Shown one piece after another: positions 16,976-25,331 of a stretch of 64,000 nt of DNA. The DNA lies in the NCBI RefSeq assembly GCF_001866075.3, contig NZ_CP063356.1, forward strand, positions 3,710,164 to 3,774,163, given 5' to 3'. Both the position numbers and the translations under genes were made by a program. The stretch is from Anaerobacillus isosaccharinicus (GTDB taxonomy: Bacteria > Bacillota > Bacilli > Bacillales > Anaerobacillaceae). Numbering within the stretch: the stretch's first letter is position 1; each line of letters starts with the position of its first letter. Below the pieces are notes generated by a model. It was not told the origin of the DNA, made no database searches, and was given only the letters and a program-made list of their open reading frames with translations.

Positions 16976-18904
16976 ATGGGAGATCGTTTTTATACAATTG
17001 GAATGGCAGGGCATATCGATCATGGGAAAACGACGTTAACTAAAGCGTTAACAAACATTGATACGGATCGTTTAAAAGAAGAAAAGGAACGTAATATCTC
17101 AATTGAGCTCGGCTTTGCGCCGTTAAAGCTGAAGAGTGATATTCAAGTATCGGTTATTGATGTGCCTGGACATGAGCGTTTTATTCGGCAAATGATTGCT
17201 GGAGTTGCTGGGATTGACTTAGTAATGCTCATCGTCAGTGCTGACGAGGGTGTAATGCCGCAAACGAAAGAGCATTTAGATATTTTATCTTTGTTAGGAA
17301 TTAAAAAAGGGATCGTTGTGGTGACGAAAATTGATCGTGTTGATGAAGAGCTACTTGAATTAGTTCAAGAAGATATTGCGATGGAAGTTGAAGGCACATT
17401 TCTAGAGAATGCCCCTTTTGTTTTTGTGGACAGTTTATCGGGCAAAGGAATTGATCATTTAAAAGAAGTAATCGAAGAAAATCTCACAGATGTGCCGAGT
17501 CGTGACGCAAAGGGAGCGTTTCGCTTACCAATCGACCAAGTATTTACCGTTCACGGGCAGGGTACGGTCGTTAGAGGAACGATTTATGAAGGGTCAATAC
17601 AAGAAGGCGATATCCTTGAAATCTTGCCACAAGGGGTCAAAGTAAGGGCCAGACAGCTTCAAGTCCATCACGAAAAGAAAGAAAAAGGCTTTGCGGGGCA
17701 ACGAACGGCGATCAACCTTGGTGGCGTCACTAAAGAAGATGTAAAACGAGGCGATGTTCTTGTTTCAACCCAGCAATATTCAACAACTTCTACAATTGAC
17801 ATTTCACTTCAAGCCTTAAAAGGGTTAGATCATCCCCTGAAGCAACGGGGCCATATTAAGCTTCACTTAGGTACAGCTGAAGTTTACGGGAAAATTATTT
17901 TCTTTGATCGCAATGAATTAGCGGGCGACGAAGCTGAAACGATTTTATGCCAATTACGCTTAGACGAACCAATTGTAACAAGACGAGGAGATCGCTTTAT
18001 TTTACGGAGACCTACACCAGTAGAAACAATTGGTGGCGGTTTTGTTATCGATCCGAACGGGGAAAAATATAAGTTTGGCGAGCAGACAATTAATCTGTTA
18101 GAACGGAAAAAAGAAGGAACACCGTTAGAACGAATCATCGATACGTTAAAAGAAGAGAAGTTTTTATCAGTAGGACAATTACAAAAGCTTGCTGATTTAG
18201 CAGAAGATGTTGTTTCTGCGGCACTCGAAGAATTGCGAGAGAACGAACAAATGATCGAAACTGAGCAGGGGGAAGTTGTTTTAACTTCAATTTTTGAAGA
18301 AATCGTCGAGCTAATTAGCCGCGATCTTGAAGAATTTCATGAAGAGACTCCATTAAGAGAAGGAAAAAGTAAGGCCGAAGTTCTTCATTCGTTAAAACAA
18401 AGTTATCCGATTAAACTATTAGAATTTACACTTACGAAAAGTGAGCAAGATCAACAACTAAGTAGACGTGGTCAATTTATCGCTTTGGCCCAATTTGAAC
18501 CACACTTTCCAAAAAAATGGGCAAAACGAATGGAACAAGTTGTAAATGAACTTGAGAGTCAAGGCATGCAAGTAGAAGCGTGGGAGTATGTTGTTGGTCG
18601 AGCTGGATTACCGGTAAATTTTCAAGAGGATTTAAAGCATTATCTTATTCGTACACGAAAAGTGATTGCCCTTGATGAGAAGCATTTTGTTTCAGCTACC
18701 CATTTACGAGGAGCGATTAAGAATTTGAGAGACAAAACTAACGACGAGTTTGAACTTCAAGATGCAAAAGAAGTGTTGCAGCTATCAAGAAAATATCTAG
18801 TTCCGTTTATGGAGCTGTTAGACCAATTGAAACTAACTGTTCGAATCGAGACGAAACGGCAGTGGCAAAAAGTGGAGTATGATAAATGGATACAAGGAAA
18901 ATAA
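16976..18904 (+). CDS. selB: Selenocysteine-specific elongation factor SelB
   Basis: A 642-aa GTPase that carries Sec-tRNA-Sec to the ribosome at UGA codons marked by a SECIS hairpin. The G domain shows G1 AGHIDHGKTT (9-18), G3 DVPGHE (about 59) and G4 TKID (about 117), and the Sec-type signature SIELGFAPL. Domains II and III follow (to about 370), then the C-terminal winged-helix repeats (about 380-642) that bind the SECIS RNA. Length fits bacterial SelB. The ATG lies after a GAAAGG-like site. The last 19 bp overlap the glycosyltransferase gene. Confidence 0.97.
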   Translation: MGDRFYTIGMAGHIDHGKTTLTKALTNIDTDRLKEEKERNISIELGFAPLKLKSDIQVSVIDVPGHERFIRQMIAGVAGIDLVMLIVSADEGVMPQTKEHLDILSLLGIKKGIVVVTKIDRVDEELLELVQEDIAMEVEGTFLENAPFVFVDSLSGKGIDHLKEVIEENLTDVPSRDAKGAFRLPIDQVFTVHGQGTVVRGTIYEGSIQEGDILEILPQGVKVRARQLQVHHEKKEKGFAGQRTAINLGGVTKEDVKRGDVLVSTQQYSTTSTIDISLQALKGLDHPLKQRGHIKLHLGTAEVYGKIIFFDRNELAGDEAETILCQLRLDEPIVTRRGDRFILRRPTPVETIGGGFVIDPNGEKYKFGEQTINLLERKKEGTPLERIIDTLKEEKFLSVGQLQKLADLAEDVVSAALEELRENEQMIETEQGEVVLTSIFEEIVELISRDLEEFHEETPLREGKSKAEVLHSLKQSYPIKLLEFTLTKSEQDQQLSRRGQFIALAQFEPHFPKKWAKRMEQVVNELESQGMQVEAWEYVVGRAGLPVNFQEDLKHYLIRTRKVIALDEKHFVSATHLRGAIKNLRDKTNDEFELQDAKEVLQLSRKYLVPFMELLDQLKLTVRIETKRQWQKVEYDKWIQGK

Positions 18905-19935
18905 TAGACGATTTACTCGGAGTTTCGCTTTCATTTTTAACCCCGTATTATAAACAAGGTCGTGGAAACGCCACAACAGCTAGAAGGATAATGACAGGTC
19001 TTGGGCAAACAGAGATGAATACAAACGTAGTCGCTTATGATGAACAGTCGTTTTCCAGAGACTTGGTTGAAACGATAAAAAAAAGTGACTTACTTCATGT
19101 TCTTCATTTCCGTCGCTTTGCTGAGTGGCTAGAAAAAAATGATTATCAGGTTGAGAAACCTTATGTCATCACTTCTGGTGGAACAGATGTTAATATTGAT
19201 ATTTTTAGTAGTGAGTACAAGGAGAAAATTGGTCAAGTTTTAAGGAATGCAACAGCTATCACCGTATTTAGTGATGATGCGAAACAAAAACTAGCCGAAG
19301 TATATCCTGAAGTTACCGAGAAAGTTCACATTGTAAAGCAAAGTGTTTGGTTTCCGCATGATGCGTCGTCTAATTCAACCGTTAGTTTCGCGGAGGTGGG
19401 GCCAAATATTTTACTACCTGCTGGTTTAAGGCCGGTAAAGGATGTCTTATTTGTTTTACCAGCGTTAGTGAAACTAAAAGAACAATTTCCTTCGTTAACG
19501 TTTACCATTTTAGGCGCACCTTTAGAGAAAAGTGTTGTAAAAGCTGTTAGACAAGCACAGGAAAAGTATCCGTGGATTGATTATTTTGAGGAAGTCGCCC
19601 TTGAAGAAATGGAGGGGGTCTATCTGCAAAGTGACATTATTATCAATACATCCCTATCAGAAGGACAATCGTCCGCGTTACTCGAAGCGATGTTCTTAGG
19701 AAAGCCCGTTGTGGCTAGAAATAACGGTGGTAACCAAAGTATTGTGACTCACGATAAAACTGGATTTTTATTTGAAAATGTCAACGAATTCTATGAGCAA
19801 ATCAAGCTTTTATTGACAAAAGATGAGATAAAGGAAGGAATTGCCTTGAATGGTCGTAAATATGTAGAAGAGCACCATTCGCTTAACGAAGAGATTGAGA
19901 GTTATTTGAATTTGTACTTGCAGATTTTAAAATGA
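18886..19935 (+). CDS. GT4-like glycosyltransferase coupled to selB (SenB-like?)
   Basis: A 349-aa GT-B-fold glycosyltransferase. The C-terminal half has the nucleotide-sugar pattern of family 4: LLPAGLRPVKDV, FTILGAPLE, then SLSEGQSSALLEAMFLGKPVVARNNGG with the E-x7-E region. The N-terminal half has TSGGTDVNIDI, ITVFSDDAKQKL and VHIVKQSV. This recalls the GTDLYRD...VVLQ...IYQS pattern of SenB, the selenosugar synthase of selenoneine biosynthesis (from memory, untested). The start overlaps selB by 19 bp, so the two are co-translated. SelD selenophosphate would be the donor if it is a SenB-type enzyme. No senA-like gene is in the window. A general sugar transferase is the alternative. Confidence 0.75.
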   Translation: MDTRKIIDDLLGVSLSFLTPYYKQGRGNATTARRIMTGLGQTEMNTNVVAYDEQSFSRDLVETIKKSDLLHVLHFRRFAEWLEKNDYQVEKPYVITSGGTDVNIDIFSSEYKEKIGQVLRNATAITVFSDDAKQKLAEVYPEVTEKVHIVKQSVWFPHDASSNSTVSFAEVGPNILLPAGLRPVKDVLFVLPALVKLKEQFPSLTFTILGAPLEKSVVKAVRQAQEKYPWIDYFEEVALEEMEGVYLQSDIIINTSLSEGQSSALLEAMFLGKPVVARNNGGNQSIVTHDKTGFLFENVNEFYEQIKLLLTKDEIKEGIALNGRKYVEEHHSLNEEIESYLNLYLQILK

Positions 19936-19939
19936 GATG

Positions 19940-19964
19940 AACCCCGTCATATGTTGGCGGGGTT
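19940..19964 (+). terminator. Terminator after the selB-glycosyltransferase operon
   Basis: AACCCCG, loop TCATATGTTGG, CGGGGTT. Nearly the same hairpin recurs at 20507-20531 on the other side of the repeat array. Confidence 0.8.
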
Positions 19965-20078
19965 ATTATGATTAAAAATAGATGTCCTCAAGGTTATTTT
20001 AGTGAATGAGCGCGGTACTGACTGAAAAAAGACCTGTGAATCACAAAAAAAGTAAAAGTTGAATGAAAATTTAAAAAA

Positions 20079-20480
20079 AGATCCCGATATTACCAGAAAA
20101 AGTAAATATCGGGCGTAAAACTGAAGAAAGGCTCCCGATATTACCAAAAAAAGTAAATATCAGGCGTAAAACTGAAGAAAGGCTCCCGGTATTACCAGAA
20201 AAAGTAAATATCAGGCGCGAAACTAAGGAAAGGCTCCTGATATTACCAGAAAAAGTAAATATTAGGCGTAAATCTGAAGAAAGGCTCCCGATATAACCAG
20301 AAAAAGTAAATATCAGGCGAGAAACTAATGAAAGGCTCCCAATATTACCAGAAAAAGTAAATATTAGGCGTAAAACTGAAGAAAGGCTCCCAATATTACC
20401 AAAAAAAGTAAATATCAGGCGTAAAACTGAAGAAAGGCTCCTAATATTACCAGAAAAAGTAAATATCGGGCGCGATCCAA
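20079..20480. repeat. Eight tandem 51-bp repeats, each with an inner hairpin
   Basis: Units begin near 20079, 20130, 20181, 20232, 20283, 20334, 20385 and 20436, with a weaker relative from about 20030. Each has GGCTCCCGATATTACC, then AGAAAAAGTAAATATC and GGCGTAAAACTGAAG with point changes. CCCGATATT pairs with AATATCGGG around an A-rich loop; some changes are matched on both arms (CCAATATT with AATATTAG). Stops break every frame across the array, so it is not coding. It fills most of the 608-bp gap between the glycosyltransferase and LysR genes. Confidence 0.9.
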
Positions 20481-20506
20481 ATACCGCACACTACCTAGGA
20501 CAAAGT

Positions 20507-20531
20507 AACCCCGCCAGCATTTGGCGGGGTT
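20507..20531. terminator. Terminator after the selD-lysR operon
   Basis: AACCCCGCCA, loop GCATT, TGGCGGGGTT. It lies 13 bp beyond the LysR stop on the minus strand and could stop transcription from both sides. Confidence 0.8.
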
Positions 20532-20543
20532 CTGTCTCTTACC

Positions 20544-21416
20544 TTACTCAACGTCAATTGAGTCACTTAATGTAACTAATGATACAATCGCCGGATGAAT
20601 CTTTTTAGAATGAGAATATGTTAAATAAAAATTGCGCTCATTTGGTAAGGTTTTAATCACTTTAATGCGATTTTGTTTCATCGCCTGTGTTGCAGCAATG
20701 CTTGAGACGACAGAGTAACCTAGGTCGGCTTCAACCATGCTAATGACCGCCTCCGTTGTTTTTACTTTCGCAATACAGCGAAGCTCGAAAGTTGAAATCC
20801 CAAGTCCCTTAAGGCTTCTTTCTACACCTTGCCAAGTGCCTGATTTTTCACTACGGAAAATAAACGGCAAATTTTTTATTGTTGTTAGATCGTTGATTTC
20901 TTCACTATCTTTTGGACCAATTAAAATAAATTGATCTTTCTTAATGATATGACTAATTAATTCATCACCTATGGGCTCGCTACCTACAAAGCCAACGTCA
21001 AGGGAGCCTTCTTTCAGTAGACTAGGTATTTCCCCTGAATCATGAATAGATAGTTGAATGTCCACACTTGGGTGCACGTTTAAAAACTCTCTTAATAAAC
21101 TAGGCACGATGTAAGTTCCGGGTACCGAGCTTGCCCCAATCCGAAGCACACCAGTAAGTTCTCCTTGAAGGCGGCGACATTCTTCTACGAGCACGTCCCA
21201 ATCATAAAGAAACTTTTTTCCTTTTTGGTAAACAACTTTTCCGGCTTCAGTAGGCTCAACCGTTTCTCGATGTAATAAGTTAATCCCTAGCTCTGCTTCA
21301 AGAGTTTTAACTTGTTTACTTACAGCAGGTTGACTAATATTTAATAGATTTGCAACAGTCGAAAAACTCTTGTTATCTAGCACCATCATAAATGTTTTAA
21401 TTCTTTTTAAGTTCAT
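20544..21416 (-). CDS. LysR-type regulator linked to selenium metabolism
   Basis: A 290-aa LysR regulator. The N-terminal winged HTH (residues about 1-60; NKSFSTVANLLNISQPAVSKQVKTLE in part) is followed by a substrate-binding domain (about 90-285; GVLRIGASSVPGTYIVPSLL). It lies 83 bp downstream of selD on the same strand, so the two are probably cotranscribed. LysR proteins next to selD occur in other Sec-using Firmicutes. The effector is unknown, and control of selD or the divergent selenoprotein gene is inferred from position. Confidence 0.88.
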   Translation of the reverse strand: MNLKRIKTFMMVLDNKSFSTVANLLNISQPAVSKQVKTLEAELGINLLHRETVEPTEAGKVVYQKGKKFLYDWDVLVEECRRLQGELTGVLRIGASSVPGTYIVPSLLREFLNVHPSVDIQLSIHDSGEIPSLLKEGSLDVGFVGSEPIGDELISHIIKKDQFILIGPKDSEEINDLTTIKNLPFIFRSEKSGTWQGVERSLKGLGISTFELRCIAKVKTTEAVISMVEADLGYSVVSSIAATQAMKQNRIKVIKTLPNERNFYLTYSHSKKIHPAIVSLVTLSDSIDVE

Positions 21417-21499
21417 TGGGGATCACCTTTAATTAGACTTTGATCATATAAGCCTTAAGTATTGGAAATAGGAACAAGGTGAACTTGTTCCTTTAATCG

Positions 21500-22549
21500 T
21501 TAACGACTAACATATAAAGACTTTTCCTGTTTAGCTTCTACACTTCCGATAATCTTCGCTTCGATTTCTAACTCATGTAATTTAGCTACATAATGATGTG
21601 CTTCTTCCTCAGGTAAGGAAACAAGAAGTCCTCCTGATGTGATCGCGTCACAAAGGATCCACTGCTCAAATTCTTTTAACGATTCGTCATACTCAACATC
21701 ATTGGCTAACCAGCGGTGGTTTGCTTTTGAACCACCAGGGACAATTCCTTCTTCAGCTAAAGCGGTTGTTCCTTCTAAAACAGGAACTTTTTCATAATTT
21801 ACCTTAAAGGTAACGTCACTCCCCTTTGCCATTTCAAAAGCATGTCCTAACAATCCAAAACCTGTGATATCTGTTACGGAGTTCGGATGAAGGTCTTCTA
21901 GTGCCTCGCTAGCTTTGTTATTTAACGTAGCCATCGTTTCCATGACTTTGTGAAGTTGGTCTTCAGTTAGCTTGTCTCGCTTAATGGCAGTTGTTTGAAT
22001 TCCCACACCAATCGGTTTTGTCAGTACGAGGGCATCACCAGGTTTAGCACCGATGTTTTTGAAAACGCGGCTAGGGTGAATGACTCCAGTAACAGACAAG
22101 CCAAATTTAGGCTCTTGGTCATCAATCGAGTGCCCACCAATAACAACGGCACCAGCTTCTTGTACTTTGTCAGAAGCACCACAAAGAATTTGAGCTAAAA
22201 TATCTGGGCCTAGCTTTTTAATTGGATAGCCAACAATATTTAAGACTGTTTTTGGTGTTCCGCCCATAGCATAAACATCACTTAATGAGTTAGCCGCAGC
22301 AATTTGTCCAAACATATAAGGGTCATCAACAATAGGTGTAAAGAAATCTACTGTTTGTATAATAGCAAGATCATCTGTTAATTGATAAACACCAGCATCA
22401 TCTGATGTTTCATGTCCCACAAGGACATTAGGGTCATATGCACGTTCAGGTAATTGGCACAAAACTTGTGCTAGGTCCTCAGGACCGATTTTACATCCTC
22501 AACCACCTTTACCTGTTAATGTAGTTAATTTAATTGGATTGTTTTCCAT
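21500..22549 (-). CDS. selD: Selenophosphate synthetase, itself a selenoprotein (UGA at codon 17)
   Basis: SelD makes selenophosphate from selenide and ATP. The true start is ATG 22549, 9 nt after AGGAGGTG, not the internal TTG at 22462 where an ordinary gene call begins. The frame between them contains TGA at 22499-22501, in the catalytic motif GKGG-U-GCKIGPEDL, so residue 17 is Sec in place of Cys. The conserved Lys20 follows. Downstream motifs include QTVDFFTPIVDDPYMFG and DITGFGLLGHAFEMA, typical of SelD. Full length is 349 aa, normal for the family. It heads an operon with the LysR gene. Confidence 0.96.
22474..22486 (-). promoter_or_regulatory. Bacterial SECIS hairpin of selD
   Basis: On the minus strand, 12 nt after the UGA, GGTCC-TGA-GGACC forms a perfect 5-bp stem with a UGA loop. 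With a 4-bp stem the loop is CUGAG. The position suits SelB binding. Confidence 0.75.
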
Positions 22550-22573
22550 TCTTTAATGCACCTCCTATAGAAT

Positions 22574-22603
22574 AGTATAAGCGTATTTTTTGATTATTGA
22601 CAA
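22574..22603 (-). promoter_or_regulatory. Sigma-A promoter of selD
   Basis: TTGTCA (22598-22603) and TATACT (22574-22579) on the minus strand with an 18-nt spacer, about 25 bp before the start codon. Confidence 0.7.
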
Positions 22604-22656
22604 ATAATATCATAAAATGAAAAATAAATGAATTCATTAAAAGGAGAGGTTATTTA

Positions 22657-22893
22657 ATGAGTTATACAATCGAAGTGCAATTTTGTATGCAGTGAAACTA
22701 TGCACCTAAAGCTGCGAGTTTCGCAGAAGAGATGTTTAACCATTTCAGATCTGAAATTACCAAGCTAGAGCTAATTCCTAGTTCAGGTGGCGCTTTTGAA
22801 GTCACAGTTAACGGAATTAAGGTTTATTCGAAACTTGAAACAGGATCCTTCCCTGAGACAGAAGAAATTTTTGAAAAAATGGAGAATTTTTAA
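22657..22893 (+). CDS. SelW/Rdx-family selenoprotein with CxxU motif (UGA at codon 13)
   Basis: A 78-aa protein that a standard gene call misses because of an in-frame TGA at 22693-22695. Reading it as Sec gives SYTIEVQFCMQUNYAPKAAS, a CxxU redox motif after a beta strand, as in SelW/SelT/SelH (Rdx) thioredoxin-like proteins. The rest (LELIPSSGGAFEVTVNGIKVYSKLETGSFPETEEIFEKM) matches the Rdx pattern: the GGxFEV strand, then the G-x-FP turn and last helix. Start ATG follows GGAGAGG by 9 nt. It is divergent from selD. Likely a thiol/selenol redox protein of the cytoplasm; the partner is unknown. Confidence 0.93.
22712..22726 (+). promoter_or_regulatory. Bacterial SECIS hairpin of the SelW-like gene
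   Basis: CTGCGA-GTT-TCGCAG is a perfect 6-bp stem with loop GUU, starting 17 nt after the UGA. A G in the first loop positions is typical of SelB-recognised hairpins. Confidence 0.82.
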
Positions 22894-23032
22894 GCACTCA
22901 TGATGAGTGCTTTTTACTTTGATTTCTGTTAAAGAATTTTCAAAAAATTGTATCTTTCCCCTCTTTTTTTCTTGTATAATAGAAATAGACAAGCTTAAAA
23001 ACATAGAGATTCAAATAGGGGAGGAAATACAT

Positions 23033-23179
23033 TTGAAGAACAAATTGACTAAAGGTCTTGGGATCGGTTTAGGAATTGGTTTATCTATTTATTTAACTGG
23101 ACTTTATTTGGAGTATAAAGAAAAAGCTGAGCAACTGAAAGAAAGAGAAACTTTCGGTACTGGGCAAGACATGTCATAA
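23033..23179 (+). CDS. Tiny single-pass membrane protein in the selenium region
   Basis: A 48-aa product starting at TTG 23033 after GGGGAGG. It reads KNKLTKGLGIGLGIGLSIYL then TGLYLEYKEKAEQLK: one glycine-rich membrane helix (about residues 8-27) and a charged tail. It lies between the SelW-like gene and selA and ends at a terminator. No family is recognised. Its own terminator suggests it is the last gene of the SelW-like transcript or a separate unit. Confidence 0.6.
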   Translation: MKNKLTKGLGIGLGIGLSIYLTGLYLEYKEKAEQLKERETFGTGQDMS

Positions 23180-23183
23180 AGAC

Positions 23184-23257
23184 AAGGTGATCGGGGCTTT
23201 ACTCGATCACCTTTATTTTTGCCATATAAAAAAGGTGACCGGGCTAGCCGATCACCT
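23184..23257. terminator. Two related terminator hairpins
   Basis: AAGGTGATCG...CGATCACCTT (23184-23213, followed by TATTTTT) and AGGTGACCGG...CCGATCACCT (23233-23257). The two share most of their stem sequence, as if duplicated. Confidence 0.75.
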
Positions 23258-23600
23258 CTTTCCATCTACATGATTAAAACGCTTCTGGGGTCGTATCGAT
23301 CTGTTTTTTTCTCCGACACCTCATTTCTATGTTCTCGTTTAGAACAATGAGTTAAAGGCTATGCTGTACAAGCGTTATCACCCCTTGAGGTTAGAAAAGC
23401 AAATCTTTATTACCCAAACAAATCACTTTTTAGATGGGAGAAACAGTTTCCTGTTCCCTGGTACTATTTTGTGTAGAAGTGGGAATAATATTTATGGAAA
23501 TTTTTACTTTACAGCTTTGCTTTAGAGATAGTGTTTTGAATTTTTTTTAGGTATAATTGATCACTATAAGAACCTATAGATAGACAATGGGGAGGGACAT
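23258..23600. other. Intergenic region upstream of selA
   Basis: No coding sequence is supported here. A TATAAT at 23552-23557 is a reasonable -10 box for selA, but I see no good -35. No riboswitch is recognised. Confidence 0.4.
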
Positions 23601-25013
23601 ATGAAACAGTTTTTACGTGAATTACCAGCGATACATATACTGAAATCGGACGAGCACTTTCTTCAATATTGTGAAAGCTTTAATTTAAATGATCACGAGA
23701 TGACGGATCTTGTTCAAGTTGAAATCGACAAGCTTCGCAAAGATCTGTTGAACGGGGAGTTAGAAGAAACGCCACCGAATAAGGAGACTTTAACACGACT
23801 CGTTTTTGAGCGATTATTAAAGAAATTGGAAAAATATGAACCGTTTTACTTAAGAAGAGTGATCAATGGGACAGGAACGATACTGCATACAAATTTAGGA
23901 CGTGCCAAATTAAGTGACGTTGCTATAGAGCAAGTAATTCAAACAGCGAAGAACTATTCAAACTTAGAGTTTAAAATTGAAGAAGGGAAACGTGGCTCTA
24001 GGCATGACATAATTGAAGCCGTCATTCAAAGGATGACCGGTGCCGAAGCGGCTATGGTCGTCAATAATAATGCTGCTGCTGTTTATTTAATCTTACGGGC
24101 ATTAGCGAAAGATAAAGAGGTCATCGTGTCCCGGGGGCAATTAGTGGAAATAGGTGGTTCGTTTCGAGTTTCGTCCATTATGGAAGAAAGTGGTGCTAAA
24201 CTTGTTGAAGTAGGGACAACAAATAAGACCCACTTGTATGATTATGAAAATTCGATCAATGAAGAAACGGCGATGATTTTGAAGGTCCATACGAGTAATT
24301 TTAAAACTGTTGGTTTTACAGCTTCTGTAGAATCAGATGAATTAGTGGAGTTATCTAACAAACATGATGGAATTATTTTCTATGAAGACCTAGGTAGTGG
24401 GGCTTTGTATGATTTTAGGCAGCATGGAATTGGTGATGAGCCCGTCGTTTCTAAAGTAATTGAAATGGGTGTTGATCTAGTTTCATTTAGTGGAGATAAG
24501 CTTTTAGGTGGGCCGCAAGCCGGGATTATTGCTGGTAAAAAGGAATTAATTCAAAAGCTAAAGAAACATCAATTAGCACGTGTTTTACGTGTGGATAAGA
24601 TGACGTTAGCTGCCCTTGAAGGGACTTTAAAGGCTTATGAAAATGGAACGGCTATGAAGGAAATTCCTACGGTGAGAGACATATTAGCTTCTGAACAAGA
24701 AATTGAAGCGAGAGCTCAAGCTTTTATCAATCATGTTGAACAGGTATGTACAAGCTACACATGTAAGCTAGTTGATGAGGTTTCACAAATTGGCGGTGGT
24801 ACAATGCCGACAGAGGAAATTGCTACAAAAGCAGTTGCGATTGTATCGAACGCTCACTCGGTAAATGACATCGCGGAAAAATTAAGGTTAAATAAACCGG
24901 CAATTGTTTCAAGGACGAAAGCTGATCATGTAATTTTAGATTTTCGGACAATCACAACAGAAGAAATTCTAATGGTCGTCGAGGCATTGAAAAAAATCGA
25001 AGCTAGTAATTAA
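23601..25013 (+). CDS. selA: L-seryl-tRNA(Sec) selenium transferase SelA
   Basis: A 470-aa PLP enzyme that turns Ser-tRNA-Sec into Sec-tRNA-Sec using selenophosphate. The N-terminal tRNA-binding part (LRELPAIHILKSDEHF) is followed by the conserved INGTGTILHTNLGRA motif and the PLP-lysine region SFSGDKLLGGPQAG (Lys near residue 300). The length is standard. The ATG follows GGGGAGG. With selB, selC and selD it completes the Sec pathway. Confidence 0.97.
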   Translation: MKQFLRELPAIHILKSDEHFLQYCESFNLNDHEMTDLVQVEIDKLRKDLLNGELEETPPNKETLTRLVFERLLKKLEKYEPFYLRRVINGTGTILHTNLGRAKLSDVAIEQVIQTAKNYSNLEFKIEEGKRGSRHDIIEAVIQRMTGAEAAMVVNNNAAAVYLILRALAKDKEVIVSRGQLVEIGGSFRVSSIMEESGAKLVEVGTTNKTHLYDYENSINEETAMILKVHTSNFKTVGFTASVESDELVELSNKHDGIIFYEDLGSGALYDFRQHGIGDEPVVSKVIEMGVDLVSFSGDKLLGGPQAGIIAGKKELIQKLKKHQLARVLRVDKMTLAALEGTLKAYENGTAMKEIPTVRDILASEQEIEARAQAFINHVEQVCTSYTCKLVDEVSQIGGGTMPTEEIATKAVAIVSNAHSVNDIAEKLRLNKPAIVSRTKADHVILDFRTITTEEILMVVEALKKIEASN

Positions 25014-25051
25014 AAGTAGGGGCTGACATTTTGTCGCCCCTATTTCTTATC

Positions 25052-25189
25052 TTAGCTTTCGCCGTCTGTTTGCCCAACATGGTTATGTTTCTTCACTTTT
25101 TTTGAGCCACTTAGAGGTTCTGGTTGACCTTGGTTATGACCTTTTGGTGAATTTTTACGTTGATCTTTATATGTGTTTTTTTCAGTCAT
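25052..25189 (-). CDS. sspP: Small acid-soluble spore protein P
   Basis: A 45-aa spore protein. The core [27 protein letters not shown] closely follows SspP of Bacillus ([24 protein letters not shown] pattern, in shorter form here). The start is ATG 25189 with GGAGG just upstream. In B. subtilis sspP and sspO lie next to citB, as here. Expression in the forespore is expected. Confidence 0.88.
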   Translation of the reverse strand: MTEKNTYKDQRKNSPKGHNQGQPEPLSGSKKVKKHNHVGQTDGES

Positions 25190-25331
25190 GAAAATACCTC
25201 CAATAGAAAATAGTACAAGCGTTATTAGTATTTAATCGGTGAGGGAAATCTATTCATGAACGTAATGAATAGATTTAGCCACAACAATAAAAACTAATAT
25301 AGCAATACAGCAAAAGAAGGGGGAGTTTGTT

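Noticed and set aside
16782-17039. 85-codon frame between the CNNM gene and selB
   Set aside because: It runs into selB in another frame and its product has no protein-like features.
19947-20147. 66-codon minus-strand frame in the 51-bp repeats
   Set aside because: The repeated peptide is interrupted by TGA in the next units and there is no ribosome binding site; a Sec reading was considered, but no suitable gene context exists.
20079-20480. CRISPR array
   Set aside because: Units are contiguous 51-bp copies without unique spacers, and there are no cas genes.
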